Assembly (NCBI GenBank): GCA_900545935.1
Contig: URAP01000029.1
Location: 1 to 21,720 of the forward strand
Direction: 5' to 3'
Source: an uncultured Eubacteriales bacterium
GTDB lineage: Bacteria; Bacillota; Clostridia; Oscillospirales; CAG-272
DNA: 21,720 bases
A program made the position numbers and the translations under genes. Positions 13,320-21,324 of this stretch are shown here, piece by piece; position 1 is the first letter of the stretch; each line of letters opens with the position of its first letter. Below the pieces are notes generated by a model that saw nothing but the letters and a program-made list of their open reading frames with translations, was not told where the DNA came from and ran no database searches.

Positions 13320-13703
13320 TTACTTTTCACCGCGTTGTCTCAGATGGTAGGTAAAATACGCTATTATTCTTCGATTGACCCCGCCGTGCTCGAGATCCTC
13401 ACCCTCGAGTATAACGCCGTCGCCGGACATCAGCTCGCCCATATCGGTCAGCTCGACCTTAGAGCGAAAGACCGTCTCGGTGCTCGAATACACGACTATC
13501 TCGCCGCCTATGACCGCGATGGAGCCGCCCCTGCCGATTACATAATCGTCGGTATAGCTGCCGTCGGCATTAACGCCGTCGCCCGTCCGCTCCGTTATAT
13601 AGCGCACCGACATTCCGTGCAGCCGTGCCGCCATATTTCGACGAAAGATCGGCGATTTTTCATTATTCTTTCTGAACATTCCGAAAAGGCTGAACTTACC
13701 CAT
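13320..13703 (-). CDS. Conserved-looking hypothetical protein, about 127 residues
   Basis: I do not recognise a named family with confidence. The N-terminus is basic and short (MGKFSLFGMFRKNNEK). A compact domain rich in beta strands follows, with RYITERTGDG, YVIGRGGSIAVIGGEIVVYSS, VFRSKVELTDMGELMSGDGVILEGEDLEHGG and RRIIAYFTYHLR. There is no signal peptide or membrane segment, so it is probably cytoplasmic. The reading is supported by a consensus promoter (TTGCAT, 17 bases, TATAAT) and GGAGGG four bases before the chosen ATG, with a bidirectional terminator just after the stop. A TTG four codons earlier is a poorer start because it overlaps the ribosome binding site. The layout is of a single-gene unit. 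Confidence 0.75.
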   Translation of the reverse strand: MGKFSLFGMFRKNNEKSPIFRRNMAARLHGMSVRYITERTGDGVNADGSYTDDYVIGRGGSIAVIGGEIVVYSSTETVFRSKVELTDMGELMSGDGVILEGEDLEHGGVNRRIIAYFTYHLRQRGEK

Positions 13704-13726
13704 ATGACCCTCCAATATCCACGGTC

Positions 13727-13755
13727 ATTATATCACATCGTTCAGCGTAATGCAA
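13727..13755 (-). promoter_or_regulatory. Sigma-A promoter for the hypothetical gene
   Basis: On the minus strand, TTGCAT (13750-13755), a 17-base spacer and TATAAT (13727-13732), about 24 bases before the start codon. The resulting leader is very short. Confidence 0.75.
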
Positions 13756-13797
13756 GCGGCAGTTTTTTTCTGAAAAAAGCCGACAAATCGGAGAAAT

Positions 13798-13837
13798 AAA
13801 CGGACGCACGAGCCTCTGAGGTCATACGTCCGTTTTT
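13798..13837. terminator. Bidirectional terminator hairpin
   Basis: Nine-base perfect arms aaacggacg (13798-13806) and cgtccgttt (13827-13835) with an inner cctc/gagg, followed by T residues to 13837 on the plus strand and TTTATTT on the minus strand. It lies about 145 bases beyond the stop of the large minus-strand pseudokinase gene. Confidence 0.65.
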
Positions 13838-13979
13838 CACTTGATTTTTATCCGGCCTGCGCAGGTCGAGCGCAGGAATAACATATCTCGATATCTCATA
13901 CTCATTGAATGGGCAGAGCATATCATCGCGTCTGCCGCGGCGCGACATACCCTGCGGTCGGGTCCGCCGGGCAGATCGG

Positions 13980-16900
13980 TCACACTCTGTGGCGGTAGAG
14001 CGTTCTCGTTTTGACCTCTGTATCGGCACCTTCGGAGACGGGAGTATCGCTCCAGCTGCTCCAGTCCGACCATGTATAGCAGGTATATGTAACGTCTCTG
14101 CCGCGCGAGCGGTACTGTGTATTGGTCATAACGTCGAGCGAATCGCCCGCGCTTGCCGCGTCGGTGCTCCACTCGCTCCACTCCGCGCCTGCGGGAACGT
14201 AGTTATACTGCGTCGCCTCGGTAGTGAGATAATTCTTGCCGTCTGACGGAACGTCGGTCACCGGACCGAGCCACTCACCGGGTCTGCCGTCGGGCAATTT
14301 TTCACAGTACCAGTAGACGGTGCGTGTGCGAATATCGGATGCGCCTGCAGGCGCGCTGTCCGTCCAGCCGCTGCGTGCACGGGTGCTGTAAACCGTTCTG
14401 TTCTCAACGCCGAGGACATCACTGCTCGATATCGGCATATCGCTCCAGTCACTCCATTCGCCCCATTCTCCGAATGCGGTACGCGAGCTGTCGATCTCCC
14501 ATCCGGATATCGGCGAGCCGCTCTGTGTGCGGGTCGTCTTGGTGCGGCTCGAATACTGAGTTTTCGACTGACTGCCAGCCGTCTCGGTCTCGCTCCAATC
14601 GCTCCAGCGGACCGCCGTAGTCTCGGCTGTCGTTTCGCGTGCGGGAGCATCTACTCGCGAGGTCACCGCAGTCTTGACAGCCGCCTTTATGACCACCGTG
14701 CGCTTTGCGCTGTGAACGCCGTCCGCGCTCATTGCGGTAATAACGGTCCTGCCGCTCTCGGCGACAGCCTTAATCTTACCGCTCTGGTCAACCTCGACCT
14801 TTGACGGGTCGTCGCTGTGCCACCATATCCCGTGCTCGGTCGCGTTATCGGGGGTGAATGTAACGGTGAGGGTGTCGGTGCTGCCCGACTCAACGGTGAG
14901 GTTGCCCGCGCCGAGCGACATTCCCGTTATTTCGACAAAGTCGGTCGGCTTCGGTCCGCGGCTCATCACAATAAACATATCCGTGCCGGATTCGATCTTC
15001 GTTCCGGGCGCGACGCTCTGCATATCGACCGTTCCTTCGGCTGCAACATCCGAATACGCGCTGAGTACGGTGACGTTGTAGCCGAGCGATGAAAGACGCT
15101 TGAACGCGTCCTTTTCAGTCAGCGTTGTGATATCGGGCATGGTATCGGGTGCTCTGCCGAGACTGATCGTCAGCTCGACGGCATCCTCCGCATTAAAGAT
15201 GATATTCTTTGCGGGGAACTGCTCGAGCACCGTATTCTCGTCTGCTGTATAGCTGTAGCTGCCGAAGTATATCGGCTCGCCCTTGTAGCCTGCGCGCGCA
15301 AGCTCTGCCTCCGCATCATCGCGGGTCTTACCGGTAAGGTCGGGCATACGGACGCTTCCTGCGGGCAGCTCGGTAGTATCGGGTACGGTCGCGGTAGTTG
15401 CTGCGGTCGTATCGGCGACATCGGCATTCCCGGATTCGAAAAGGTCAAAGCGCTGCATGCAGTAGATAACAACGACAAGCACGACAATAACACCGAGAGT
15501 TATAAATGTTACCGGAAGCAGCGGAAATGGGCGGCGCTTTCCGTTCTTACCGCCTCTGCCGTTCTCTCCGTCCGCATCGCTCGGGTCATCTTTCTCGCCG
15601 TCGGAATACTCTCCGTGCCCGTCGGAATATCCGTCGGCATTGCCGATGTGCTCCTTGTTCGCGCCGTCGGTAAAAGCGGCATCGCCGGAGCTTTCGGGAA
15701 CGCCGAATCCCATATGCGCAGACTCACCGTCCGCCGCAGCGGCAAACGCCGCTATATCAATATCGGAGTCGGACTCCGAAGCATCTCTCACAGCCGCGGG
15801 CTCGGCAGCATCGTCGTGCTGCGTCTCCGCGCCGTCCCCGGAGGCATTATCTCTTTCGTCATTTTCGCCGCACTTATTATTCTTTTCGTGCGGATGCACG
15901 CCGTCATTTTCGCCGCTCATTCCGGAGGGACTCGCATCTCCGTCCGAAGCGGCAGCTGTCAGCACGAAGTTTCCGTGCTCATCGAAATATCCGCCCGCCA
16001 TGCTCGCACCGTTTGAGCTGTCGGCATCCGAGCCGTTCTCTCCGGATGCACCGGACAATGCCTCTGCGCTGTCCCCCGCGGTCGTAAGCCCCATAACGGC
16101 GGCAAACGAAAGCTCTCCGTCCTCATCCGCACCGCTTGCAGCCGTGCCCTCCGTACCGTCCGTCTGCTCTGCGGGCGCTATCGCGCTGCGCAGCTCGGGC
16201 GAAACTCTGCCGCAGGTCAGCTCTATTCCCGCCTGCTCGGCATATGCGGCTATCGCCTCTCTCAGCTCCGCCGGAGTGGCATAACGATCGTTCTTATCGG
16301 GTGCGCAGGCGCGAAGAATTATCTCCGAGAGTGCAGCATCCGCACGTACGGGCGGCGGAAGCGGCTCGCCGTCGAGGCGGCGGACTATGGCGGAGTCGAC
16401 CTCCTCGCGTGTCACCTTGTCCCTGCCGGATTCGACGAACGGCAGACGGTTTCCGTTGAACTTGAAATACATCGTAAGTCCGAGCGAGCAGATATCGCTG
16501 CGGGTATCGTAGTCCTCGCCGCGCGCTATCTCGGGGGCAATGAAGCGTAGCAGACGTGTGTCGTCGGGGTCGAGGATTCTGCTGTACAGTGTGGGCTTGA
16601 ACAGCGGGTTGCCGAGCAGGCAGCTGCCGACACGGTCGACGTAAACATTTTCGAGCTGGACTGCGCCGTGCACCATTCCGACCGACGCATAGTCGCCGAC
16701 CGCGTCGCACAGATCGCAGAAGAGCGAGAGCAGCGTTCCGCGAGAGATGCGCTTGCCCTCATAGTATTTCGTAAAGGTCGGGTAGTATGTACTGAGTATC
16801 CACAGGCGGTAATCCCCGTCCCCGCTTCGGCGCAGCTTTACCGCCTTTATCTCCGGCATGCGTCGGGAGCCGGATGCCATCAAGGCCTCACCGTCGCGGA

Positions 16901-17150
16901 GACAGCGCTCCGCACAGTCGGCGATATGCTTCTTTATCCTCTCCTCGGAAAAGCCGCCGTCGCGCAGTGCCTCCGCCTCTCCCGCGTATGCGGGTATGGT
17001 GACAACGCGGAGCATGCCCGTCACCTCGGTCGAGCCGACCTTACGGGCGCTCCATATCTGCTGCCAGCTGCTGCGGGAAAGCGGCTCCGCAGCCTCCCAA
17101 CCGTCTATCGGGCAATGCATGGTATCCGCTCCACGAGAAAAATCGTCCAT
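13980..17150 (-). CDS. Membrane PASTA pseudokinase with Ig-like domain and WSxWS repeats
   Basis: A 1056-residue single-pass membrane protein. Residues 15-310 have the fold pattern of a Ser/Thr kinase (VHGAVQLENVYV, LRFIAPEIARGEDYDTRSDICSLGLTMY), but the catalytic residues are gone: HRD is HGA (161-163), the catalytic-loop lysine is Q, DFG is NPL (181-183), and no glycine loop or VAIK lysine is visible. Order after that: an acidic Ser/Asp/Gly-rich linker (about 325-535), a transmembrane helix (542-565), two PASTA domains (about 600-666 and 669-732), an Ig-like BIG2-type domain (737-823), and an array of W-S-x-W-S and T-x-Y motifs (849-1056). PASTA domains bind muropeptides in PrkC/StkP kinases. 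I infer a wall-sensing scaffold rather than an active kinase. The start is the ATG with GGAAGGGG nine bases upstream and a consensus promoter. Confidence 0.88.
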   Translation of the reverse strand: MDDFSRGADTMHCPIDGWEAAEPLSRSSWQQIWSARKVGSTEVTGMLRVVTIPAYAGEAEALRDGGFSEERIKKHIADCAERCLRDGEALMASGSRRMPEIKAVKLRRSGDGDYRLWILSTYYPTFTKYYEGKRISRGTLLSLFCDLCDAVGDYASVGMVHGAVQLENVYVDRVGSCLLGNPLFKPTLYSRILDPDDTRLLRFIAPEIARGEDYDTRSDICSLGLTMYFKFNGNRLPFVESGRDKVTREEVDSAIVRRLDGEPLPPPVRADAALSEIILRACAPDKNDRYATPAELREAIAAYAEQAGIELTCGRVSPELRSAIAPAEQTDGTEGTAASGADEDGELSFAAVMGLTTAGDSAEALSGASGENGSDADSSNGASMAGGYFDEHGNFVLTAAASDGDASPSGMSGENDGVHPHEKNNKCGENDERDNASGDGAETQHDDAAEPAAVRDASESDSDIDIAAFAAAADGESAHMGFGVPESSGDAAFTDGANKEHIGNADGYSDGHGEYSDGEKDDPSDADGENGRGGKNGKRRPFPLLPVTFITLGVIVVLVVVIYCMQRFDLFESGNADVADTTAATTATVPDTTELPAGSVRMPDLTGKTRDDAEAELARAGYKGEPIYFGSYSYTADENTVLEQFPAKNIIFNAEDAVELTISLGRAPDTMPDITTLTEKDAFKRLSSLGYNVTVLSAYSDVAAEGTVDMQSVAPGTKIESGTDMFIVMSRGPKPTDFVEITGMSLGAGNLTVESGSTDTLTVTFTPDNATEHGIWWHSDDPSKVEVDQSGKIKAVAESGRTVITAMSADGVHSAKRTVVIKAAVKTAVTSRVDAPARETTAETTAVRWSDWSETETAGSQSKTQYSSRTKTTRTQSGSPISGWEIDSSRTAFGEWGEWSDWSDMPISSSDVLGVENRTVYSTRARSGWTDSAPAGASDIRTRTVYWYCEKLPDGRPGEWLGPVTDVPSDGKNYLTTEATQYNYVPAGAEWSEWSTDAASAGDSLDVMTNTQYRSRGRDVTYTCYTWSDWSSWSDTPVSEGADTEVKTRTLYRHRV

Positions 17151-17310
17151 CTCACTTATCCCCTTCCGTGTATTTGCTGCTTTTATGTATAACAAAAATG
17201 CATATATAACAGGATCCGCAGACCGTCTCTACCGTATGCCGGTACGGCGACGAGGCGTTTTTCGACGTTTTTGCATCCTTACAGTTATCCCACTGTACAT
17301 GTTAAAAGAT

Positions 17311-17339
17311 AGTATACCAAATTATCATCAAGAATTCAA
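17311..17339 (-). promoter_or_regulatory. Sigma-A promoter for the pseudokinase gene
   Basis: On the minus strand, TTGAAT (17334-17339), a 17-base spacer ending in TGG, and TATACT (17311-17316): both a near-consensus -35/-10 pair and an extended -10. The leader to the ATG at 17150 is about 155 bases long. Confidence 0.75.
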
Positions 17340-17411
17340 GTATAATTTGTCATATTTTATGCATATTTTTCGTTTTTTGGCTCCGAGGGATAATTGTTTA
17401 CCTCAGCCGTC

Positions 17412-17440
17412 TTGTATTACAGGCAAAAATGCGCTATAAT
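17412..17440 (+). promoter_or_regulatory. Sigma-A promoter for the coaE fusion gene
   Basis: TTGTAT (17412-17417), a 17-base spacer and a perfect TATAAT (17435-17440), about 32 bases before the start codon. It diverges from the pseudokinase promoter, with about 72 bases between the two -35 elements. Confidence 0.75.
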
Positions 17441-17471
17441 ACGAGAAAATACTGAAAATCGGAGGGCATAC

Positions 17472-18956
17472 ATGCAGATAATCGGCATAACCGGAGGCAG
17501 CGGCGCGGGAAAAAGCGAGGTCTGCCGCATACTCGGCGAGCGCGGCATACCGATATTCGACGCAGATAAGGAATATGCCCGCATTGCCGCTCCGAATTCT
17601 CCCTGCGTTCGCGAGATAGCGCAGACTTTCGGCGACGGAGTTATAGACCCGGACGGCTCGCTGCGCCGCCGCGAGCTGGGAGCGATAGTTTTCGCACCCG
17701 GTGCGGAGGATAAGCGTCGCCTGCTGAACAGAATAACCCATCGCTATATCTGCTCGGCAGCCGAGGCATGGCTCCGCGAATGCAGCGCGCGCGGCGAGAG
17801 GTTCGCGGTCATAGACGCGCCTATGCTCTTCGAGAGCGGACTGAACGAACGCTGCGACACCGTTGTTTTCGTCACGGCGGACAGACAGACCCGCACAGAC
17901 CGCATCATGCGCCGCGACGGGATAGACGAGGCTCGCGCCCGGGCGCGTATCGACGCGCAGCATGATGATGATTTCTTCCGCTCGCGCTGCGACACCGTAA
18001 TAGAGAACGGAAGAGGTGCGGAGCTTGCTCCCGCCGTCGATGCACTCCTGCTCTCGCTCGACCGCCGCGCCGTTGCATCGCAGTCCGCCGAGAATTCGGG
18101 CAGAGTCGGTTCGTCCCTCGATGTCTCCGCATCCGATGCAAATAGCAATGCTGCGGGCAGCGCGGCAGTATTCGACACAAAATCGGGCAATGCCGCCGGC
18201 GCGGTCGGCAACACAAAGTACGACGTGCCCGGAAATAATATCGATGACGGCAATTTCGGTGACGGTACGGCAAGCGCGGCAGGCTCGGCGGCAAACGACA
18301 AGTCCGACATGCAGCCTGCTCCCGAGCGCAGAGGCGTACTCGCGCGCTACCCTCTGCCGCGCCGCACACCCGTAAGGATTGCCATCGCCGCAGTGCTGAT
18401 CTTTCTCGCGCTGATAGCGATAATAAACCTCGCCGTCCGCTCGCCCGAGCTTATCGACAACGTGACCCATCCGATACTCTACGCAGAGCTGATAGACGAA
18501 TACTCCGGTGAATACGGCGTTCCGCCCGAGATAATCTGCGCGGTCATAGAGACAGAAAGCTCGTTTCGCGCCGACGCGGTGTCCGGCGCAGGCGCAATGG
18601 GGCTGATGCAGATAACCCGAGAGACCTTCTGGTGGCTGCTGACAAAGGCGGGCGAGGACATGGAGGTCGAACGGCTGTTTGAGCCCGAGATAAACATAAA
18701 ATACGGCACATATTTTCTCTCGCTGCTCTATGAGGAATTCGGCGAGTGGGACACCGTCTACGCCGCATATAATGCCGGACGTTCGCGCGTTCACGGCTGG
18801 CTCGAAGATGATGAGATAACGAAGGACGGCAGGCTCGTCAACATTCCGATAGCCGAGACTGCGGACTACGTGAAAAAGGTCAGCCGGAGCGTTGAGAAGT
18901 ACCGCACGGCGTGGGCGCATCAGGCGGAGCAGCTGCGCGAGCAGAGCGCACAGTGA
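17472..18956 (+). CDS. coaE: Dephospho-CoA kinase fused to a membrane-anchored lytic transglycosylase
   Basis: One uninterrupted frame of 494 residues carries two unrelated enzymes. Residues 1-200 are dephospho-CoA kinase, the last step of coenzyme A synthesis: P-loop GGSGAGKS (8-15), IFDADKEYARI, and DAPMLFESGLNERCD. Residues about 200-295 are an Ala/Ser/Gly/Asn/Asp-rich linker. A transmembrane helix (about 300-323) follows, then an SLT-type lytic transglycosylase domain: probable catalytic E362 in IETESSF, GAMGLMQIT (374-382), and AAYNAG (431-436). The topology puts the kinase in the cytoplasm and the muramidase-like domain outside. In other Clostridia coaE is often followed by a separate transglycosylase gene, so the fusion probably arose by loss of the intervening stop. 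The start has GGAGGG five bases upstream. An internal start near M280 could also yield the lyase alone. Confidence 0.9.
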   Translation: MQIIGITGGSGAGKSEVCRILGERGIPIFDADKEYARIAAPNSPCVREIAQTFGDGVIDPDGSLRRRELGAIVFAPGAEDKRRLLNRITHRYICSAAEAWLRECSARGERFAVIDAPMLFESGLNERCDTVVFVTADRQTRTDRIMRRDGIDEARARARIDAQHDDDFFRSRCDTVIENGRGAELAPAVDALLLSLDRRAVASQSAENSGRVGSSLDVSASDANSNAAGSAAVFDTKSGNAAGAVGNTKYDVPGNNIDDGNFGDGTASAAGSAANDKSDMQPAPERRGVLARYPLPRRTPVRIAIAAVLIFLALIAIINLAVRSPELIDNVTHPILYAELIDEYSGEYGVPPEIICAVIETESSFRADAVSGAGAMGLMQITRETFWWLLTKAGEDMEVERLFEPEINIKYGTYFLSLLYEEFGEWDTVYAAYNAGRSRVHGWLEDDEITKDGRLVNIPIAETADYVKKVSRSVEKYRTAWAHQAEQLREQSAQ

Positions 18957-19054
18957 CCGCATTCCGATCGGCAGTGCGCCGTCGCGATATGCGCCGCATC
19001 CGCAAAGCACACGACAATGCATAGCACAGCGGCATGACAAAGACAACAAAGCAA

Positions 19055-19087
19055 TGATAGATAAATGATAGATATAGGATAGATATA
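19055..19087 (+). repeat. Three 11-bp tandem units directly before the ABC-F start
   Basis: Units TGATAGATAAA (19055-19065), TGATAGATATA (19066-19076) and GGATAGATATA (19077-19087) end one base before the ATG at 19089. The only Shine-Dalgarno-like motif, AGGA at 19076-19079, spans the junction of the second and third units. Confidence 0.7.
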
Positions 19088-19088
19088 C

Positions 19089-21020
19089 ATGATAGCAATA
19101 GGATGTGAAAACATATCGCTCTCCTTCGGCGGAGAGACGGTGCTCGACGGAGTGGGCTTTTCGCTCGGCGAGGGGGGTAGGCTCGGCATCGTCGGAGTCA
19201 ACGGCGCGGGAAAGACAAGTCTGCTGCGCGTCATAACAGGCGAGTACACTCCGGACAGCGGCAGCGTCTACATCGCCCGCGACCATACGCTCGGCGTGCT
19301 CTCACAGCACCCGACGCTCGACCCGGAGCGCACCGTGTACGAGGAGGTGCTCTCGGTTTTTTCCGGGCTTATCGCAGACGAGGAGCGGCTCGAGGAGCTT
19401 CGCATTCAGACCGAGGCGGGAGACACCGAGGCGGCGGACAGATATGCTGCCGCTCTGCGGCGGTTCGACGACGGCGGAGGACGGACATACCGCAGCCGCT
19501 GCCGCTCGATGCTGCTGCGCTTCGGCTTTGACGACGGCATGATGCAGGTGCGCTGCTCAGCGCTCAGCGGAGGACAAAAGACCAGACTCGCACTCGTCCG
19601 GCTGCTGCTCGAGGAACCGGATATCATGCTGCTCGACGAACCTACCAACCACCTCGACACCGCCACGATGTTCTGGCTCGAGGAATATCTGACCTCTCGG
19701 AAAAAGACGGTCGTCACCGTCTCGCACGACCGATATTTTCTCGACCGTGTATGCACCGGAATATTCGAGATAGAGTACGGCAAGGGACACTATTACTCGG
19801 GCGGCTACACCGCATACACCGAGAAAAAAAGCACCGACCGCGAGATACAGCGCCGTCATTACGAAAATCAGCAGAAGGAGATAGCGCGCATAGAGGCGTA
19901 CATCGCGCAGCAGCGTCGGTGGAACCGAGAGCGCAACATCATCGCCGCAGAGAGCCGTGAAAAGCAGCTCGCAAAGCTCGAGCGGATAGAGCGTCCGAGC
20001 GACCTGCCCGCCGCCTCGCGCATGAGCTTTCACGAGAGCGGGGAGAGCGGAAACGAGGTCGTGCTCGCTCGCGATCTGTGCAAGCGCTACGGGGACAAGA
20101 CGCTCTTTGAGCACCTTTCGTTTCTTATCGAAAAACGCGAGCACGTGTTCATCTACGGTCACAACGGCTGCGGAAAATCCACCCTCCTGCGCATGATAGC
20201 CGAGCGGCTGCGTCCCGACAGCGGACGGGTCGAGCTCGGATACAACGTCACCGTCGGCTACTACGATCAGGAAAATCAACACCTGTCCGACGACAAGACC
20301 GTACTCGACGAGATATGGGATGCCTATCCCTCACTGACACAGAACGAGGTCCGCGGCGCGCTCGCACGCTTCCTCTTCACCGGGGACGATGTCGGCAAGC
20401 GGGTCGGGGTGCTCAGCGGCGGCGAGCGCGCCCGACTGACACTTACTAAGCTGATGCTCTCCGAGATGAATCTGCTCATCCTCGACGAGCCGACAAACCA
20501 CCTTGATATCATCTCGCGGGAGGCACTCGAGGATGCGCTCGCCGACTTCGACGGCACTATTATCGCCGTCTCGCATGACCGTTATTTCATATCGAGGCTC
20601 GCCACCCGCGTGCTCTCGTTTGATATGCCGCCCGCACCGCCGCTGCGCGGCGCAGCCTCCGACGGCAGCATACGCACAAGCGGTATTTACGACCATCGCG
20701 GCAGCTATGACGAATATGTAGCGGCAGCCGCAGCCGAACAGCGCACCGAAGCCGAATCGGCTCAGCCTGCGCAGCCGAGCGAGGCAAAGCAGCAATACCT
20801 CGAGGCAAAACGCGCCTCTCAGGAACAGCGCCGAGCCGAAAACCGCATTCGCCGCGCAAAAGAGGACTGCGCGCGTGTCGAGCAGCGCCTCGTCGAGCTC
20901 GAAGCCCTCGAATCACAGCTTGACCCCGCCGACTATACCGCACTCGGCGAGCTGTACGCGGAACGCGAATCGCTCGAGACCCGCCTGCTCGAGCTGTACG
21001 AGATAACCATGGACGCATGA
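19089..21020 (+). CDS. ABC-F family ATPase (ribosome-associated)
   Basis: A soluble protein with two ABC ATPase domains and no membrane part. ABC-F proteins bind the ribosomal E site and modulate translation or protect from antibiotics. Domain 1: Walker A GVNGAGKT (36-43), signature LSGGQ (159-163), Walker B plus DEPTNHLD (181-190). Domain 2: Walker A GHNGCGKST (357-365), LSGGE (442-446), DEPTNHLD (466-473). The linker between them (about 245-305) is a charged helical hairpin typical of the P-site tRNA-interaction motif. A C-terminal charged coiled coil covers about 548-643, as in Uup and YdiF-type members. At 643 residues it is a normal housekeeping length. No attenuator of the kind found before resistance ABC-F genes is visible. 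Three 11-bp repeats precede the start, and post-stop repeat copy C follows. Confidence 0.94.
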   Translation: MIAIGCENISLSFGGETVLDGVGFSLGEGGRLGIVGVNGAGKTSLLRVITGEYTPDSGSVYIARDHTLGVLSQHPTLDPERTVYEEVLSVFSGLIADEERLEELRIQTEAGDTEAADRYAAALRRFDDGGGRTYRSRCRSMLLRFGFDDGMMQVRCSALSGGQKTRLALVRLLLEEPDIMLLDEPTNHLDTATMFWLEEYLTSRKKTVVTVSHDRYFLDRVCTGIFEIEYGKGHYYSGGYTAYTEKKSTDREIQRRHYENQQKEIARIEAYIAQQRRWNRERNIIAAESREKQLAKLERIERPSDLPAASRMSFHESGESGNEVVLARDLCKRYGDKTLFEHLSFLIEKREHVFIYGHNGCGKSTLLRMIAERLRPDSGRVELGYNVTVGYYDQENQHLSDDKTVLDEIWDAYPSLTQNEVRGALARFLFTGDDVGKRVGVLSGGERARLTLTKLMLSEMNLLILDEPTNHLDIISREALEDALADFDGTIIAVSHDRYFISRLATRVLSFDMPPAPPLRGAASDGSIRTSGIYDHRGSYDEYVAAAAAEQRTEAESAQPAQPSEAKQQYLEAKRASQEQRRAENRIRRAKEDCARVEQRLVELEALESQLDPADYTALGELYAERESLETRLLELYEITMDA

Positions 21021-21023
21021 TAC

Positions 21024-21116
21024 GCACGAGAGTACGATGGGGTACGATGAGGTACGATGGGGGAGACTTTCGAGAAAGTCTCCCCCAAGCCCCCTCCAAA
21101 GCTTTAAAACTGAGGG
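21024..21116 (+). repeat. Post-stop repeat, copy C (after the ABC-F gene)
   Basis: Starts three bases after the stop with gcacgaga. Three tandem 10-bp units GTACGATGRG (21031-21060, first base variable) run into a perfect 12-bp hairpin (21059-21070 with 21075-21086, GGGGGAGACTTT, loop cgag). A C-run and ccaaagctttaaaactgagg follow. Same design and orientation relative to the gene as copies A and B. Confidence 0.7.
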
Positions 21117-21289
21117 CAGCCTCGGAACAAACCACTGCTCGGATATCACCATCATCGAGGCACAAGCTAATCTAAGCAGCATCCCGGTCAAAACAAACGG
21201 TCAAGAAAAATCAATGACGGTCTGATATAGCAGCTCAGGCATCACAATGTAAAAGCAAGATACAAAATCGGTTACATTAAACACTTATA

Positions 21290-21324
21290 GCATCCCCGCC
21301 TAATAAACGGAGATGCCTTTTTTT
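21290..21324 (+). terminator. Rho-independent terminator
   Basis: Stem gcatc.ccg (21290-21298) with cgg.gatgc (21308-21316), one C-A mismatch, followed by seven T at 21318-21324. It lies 270 bases beyond the ABC-F stop, so it ends that transcript or an unseen small RNA between them. Confidence 0.7.

Noticed and set aside
17403..19286. 627-codon minus-strand frame opposite coaE
   Set aside because: Antisense shadow of the CoaE-transglycosylase gene, whose motifs and promoter are clear; the translation has no domain features.
21031..21060. Short tandem repeats considered as a CRISPR array
   Set aside because: Units are 10 bp with no spacers, and no cas genes are present; they are minisatellite-like.
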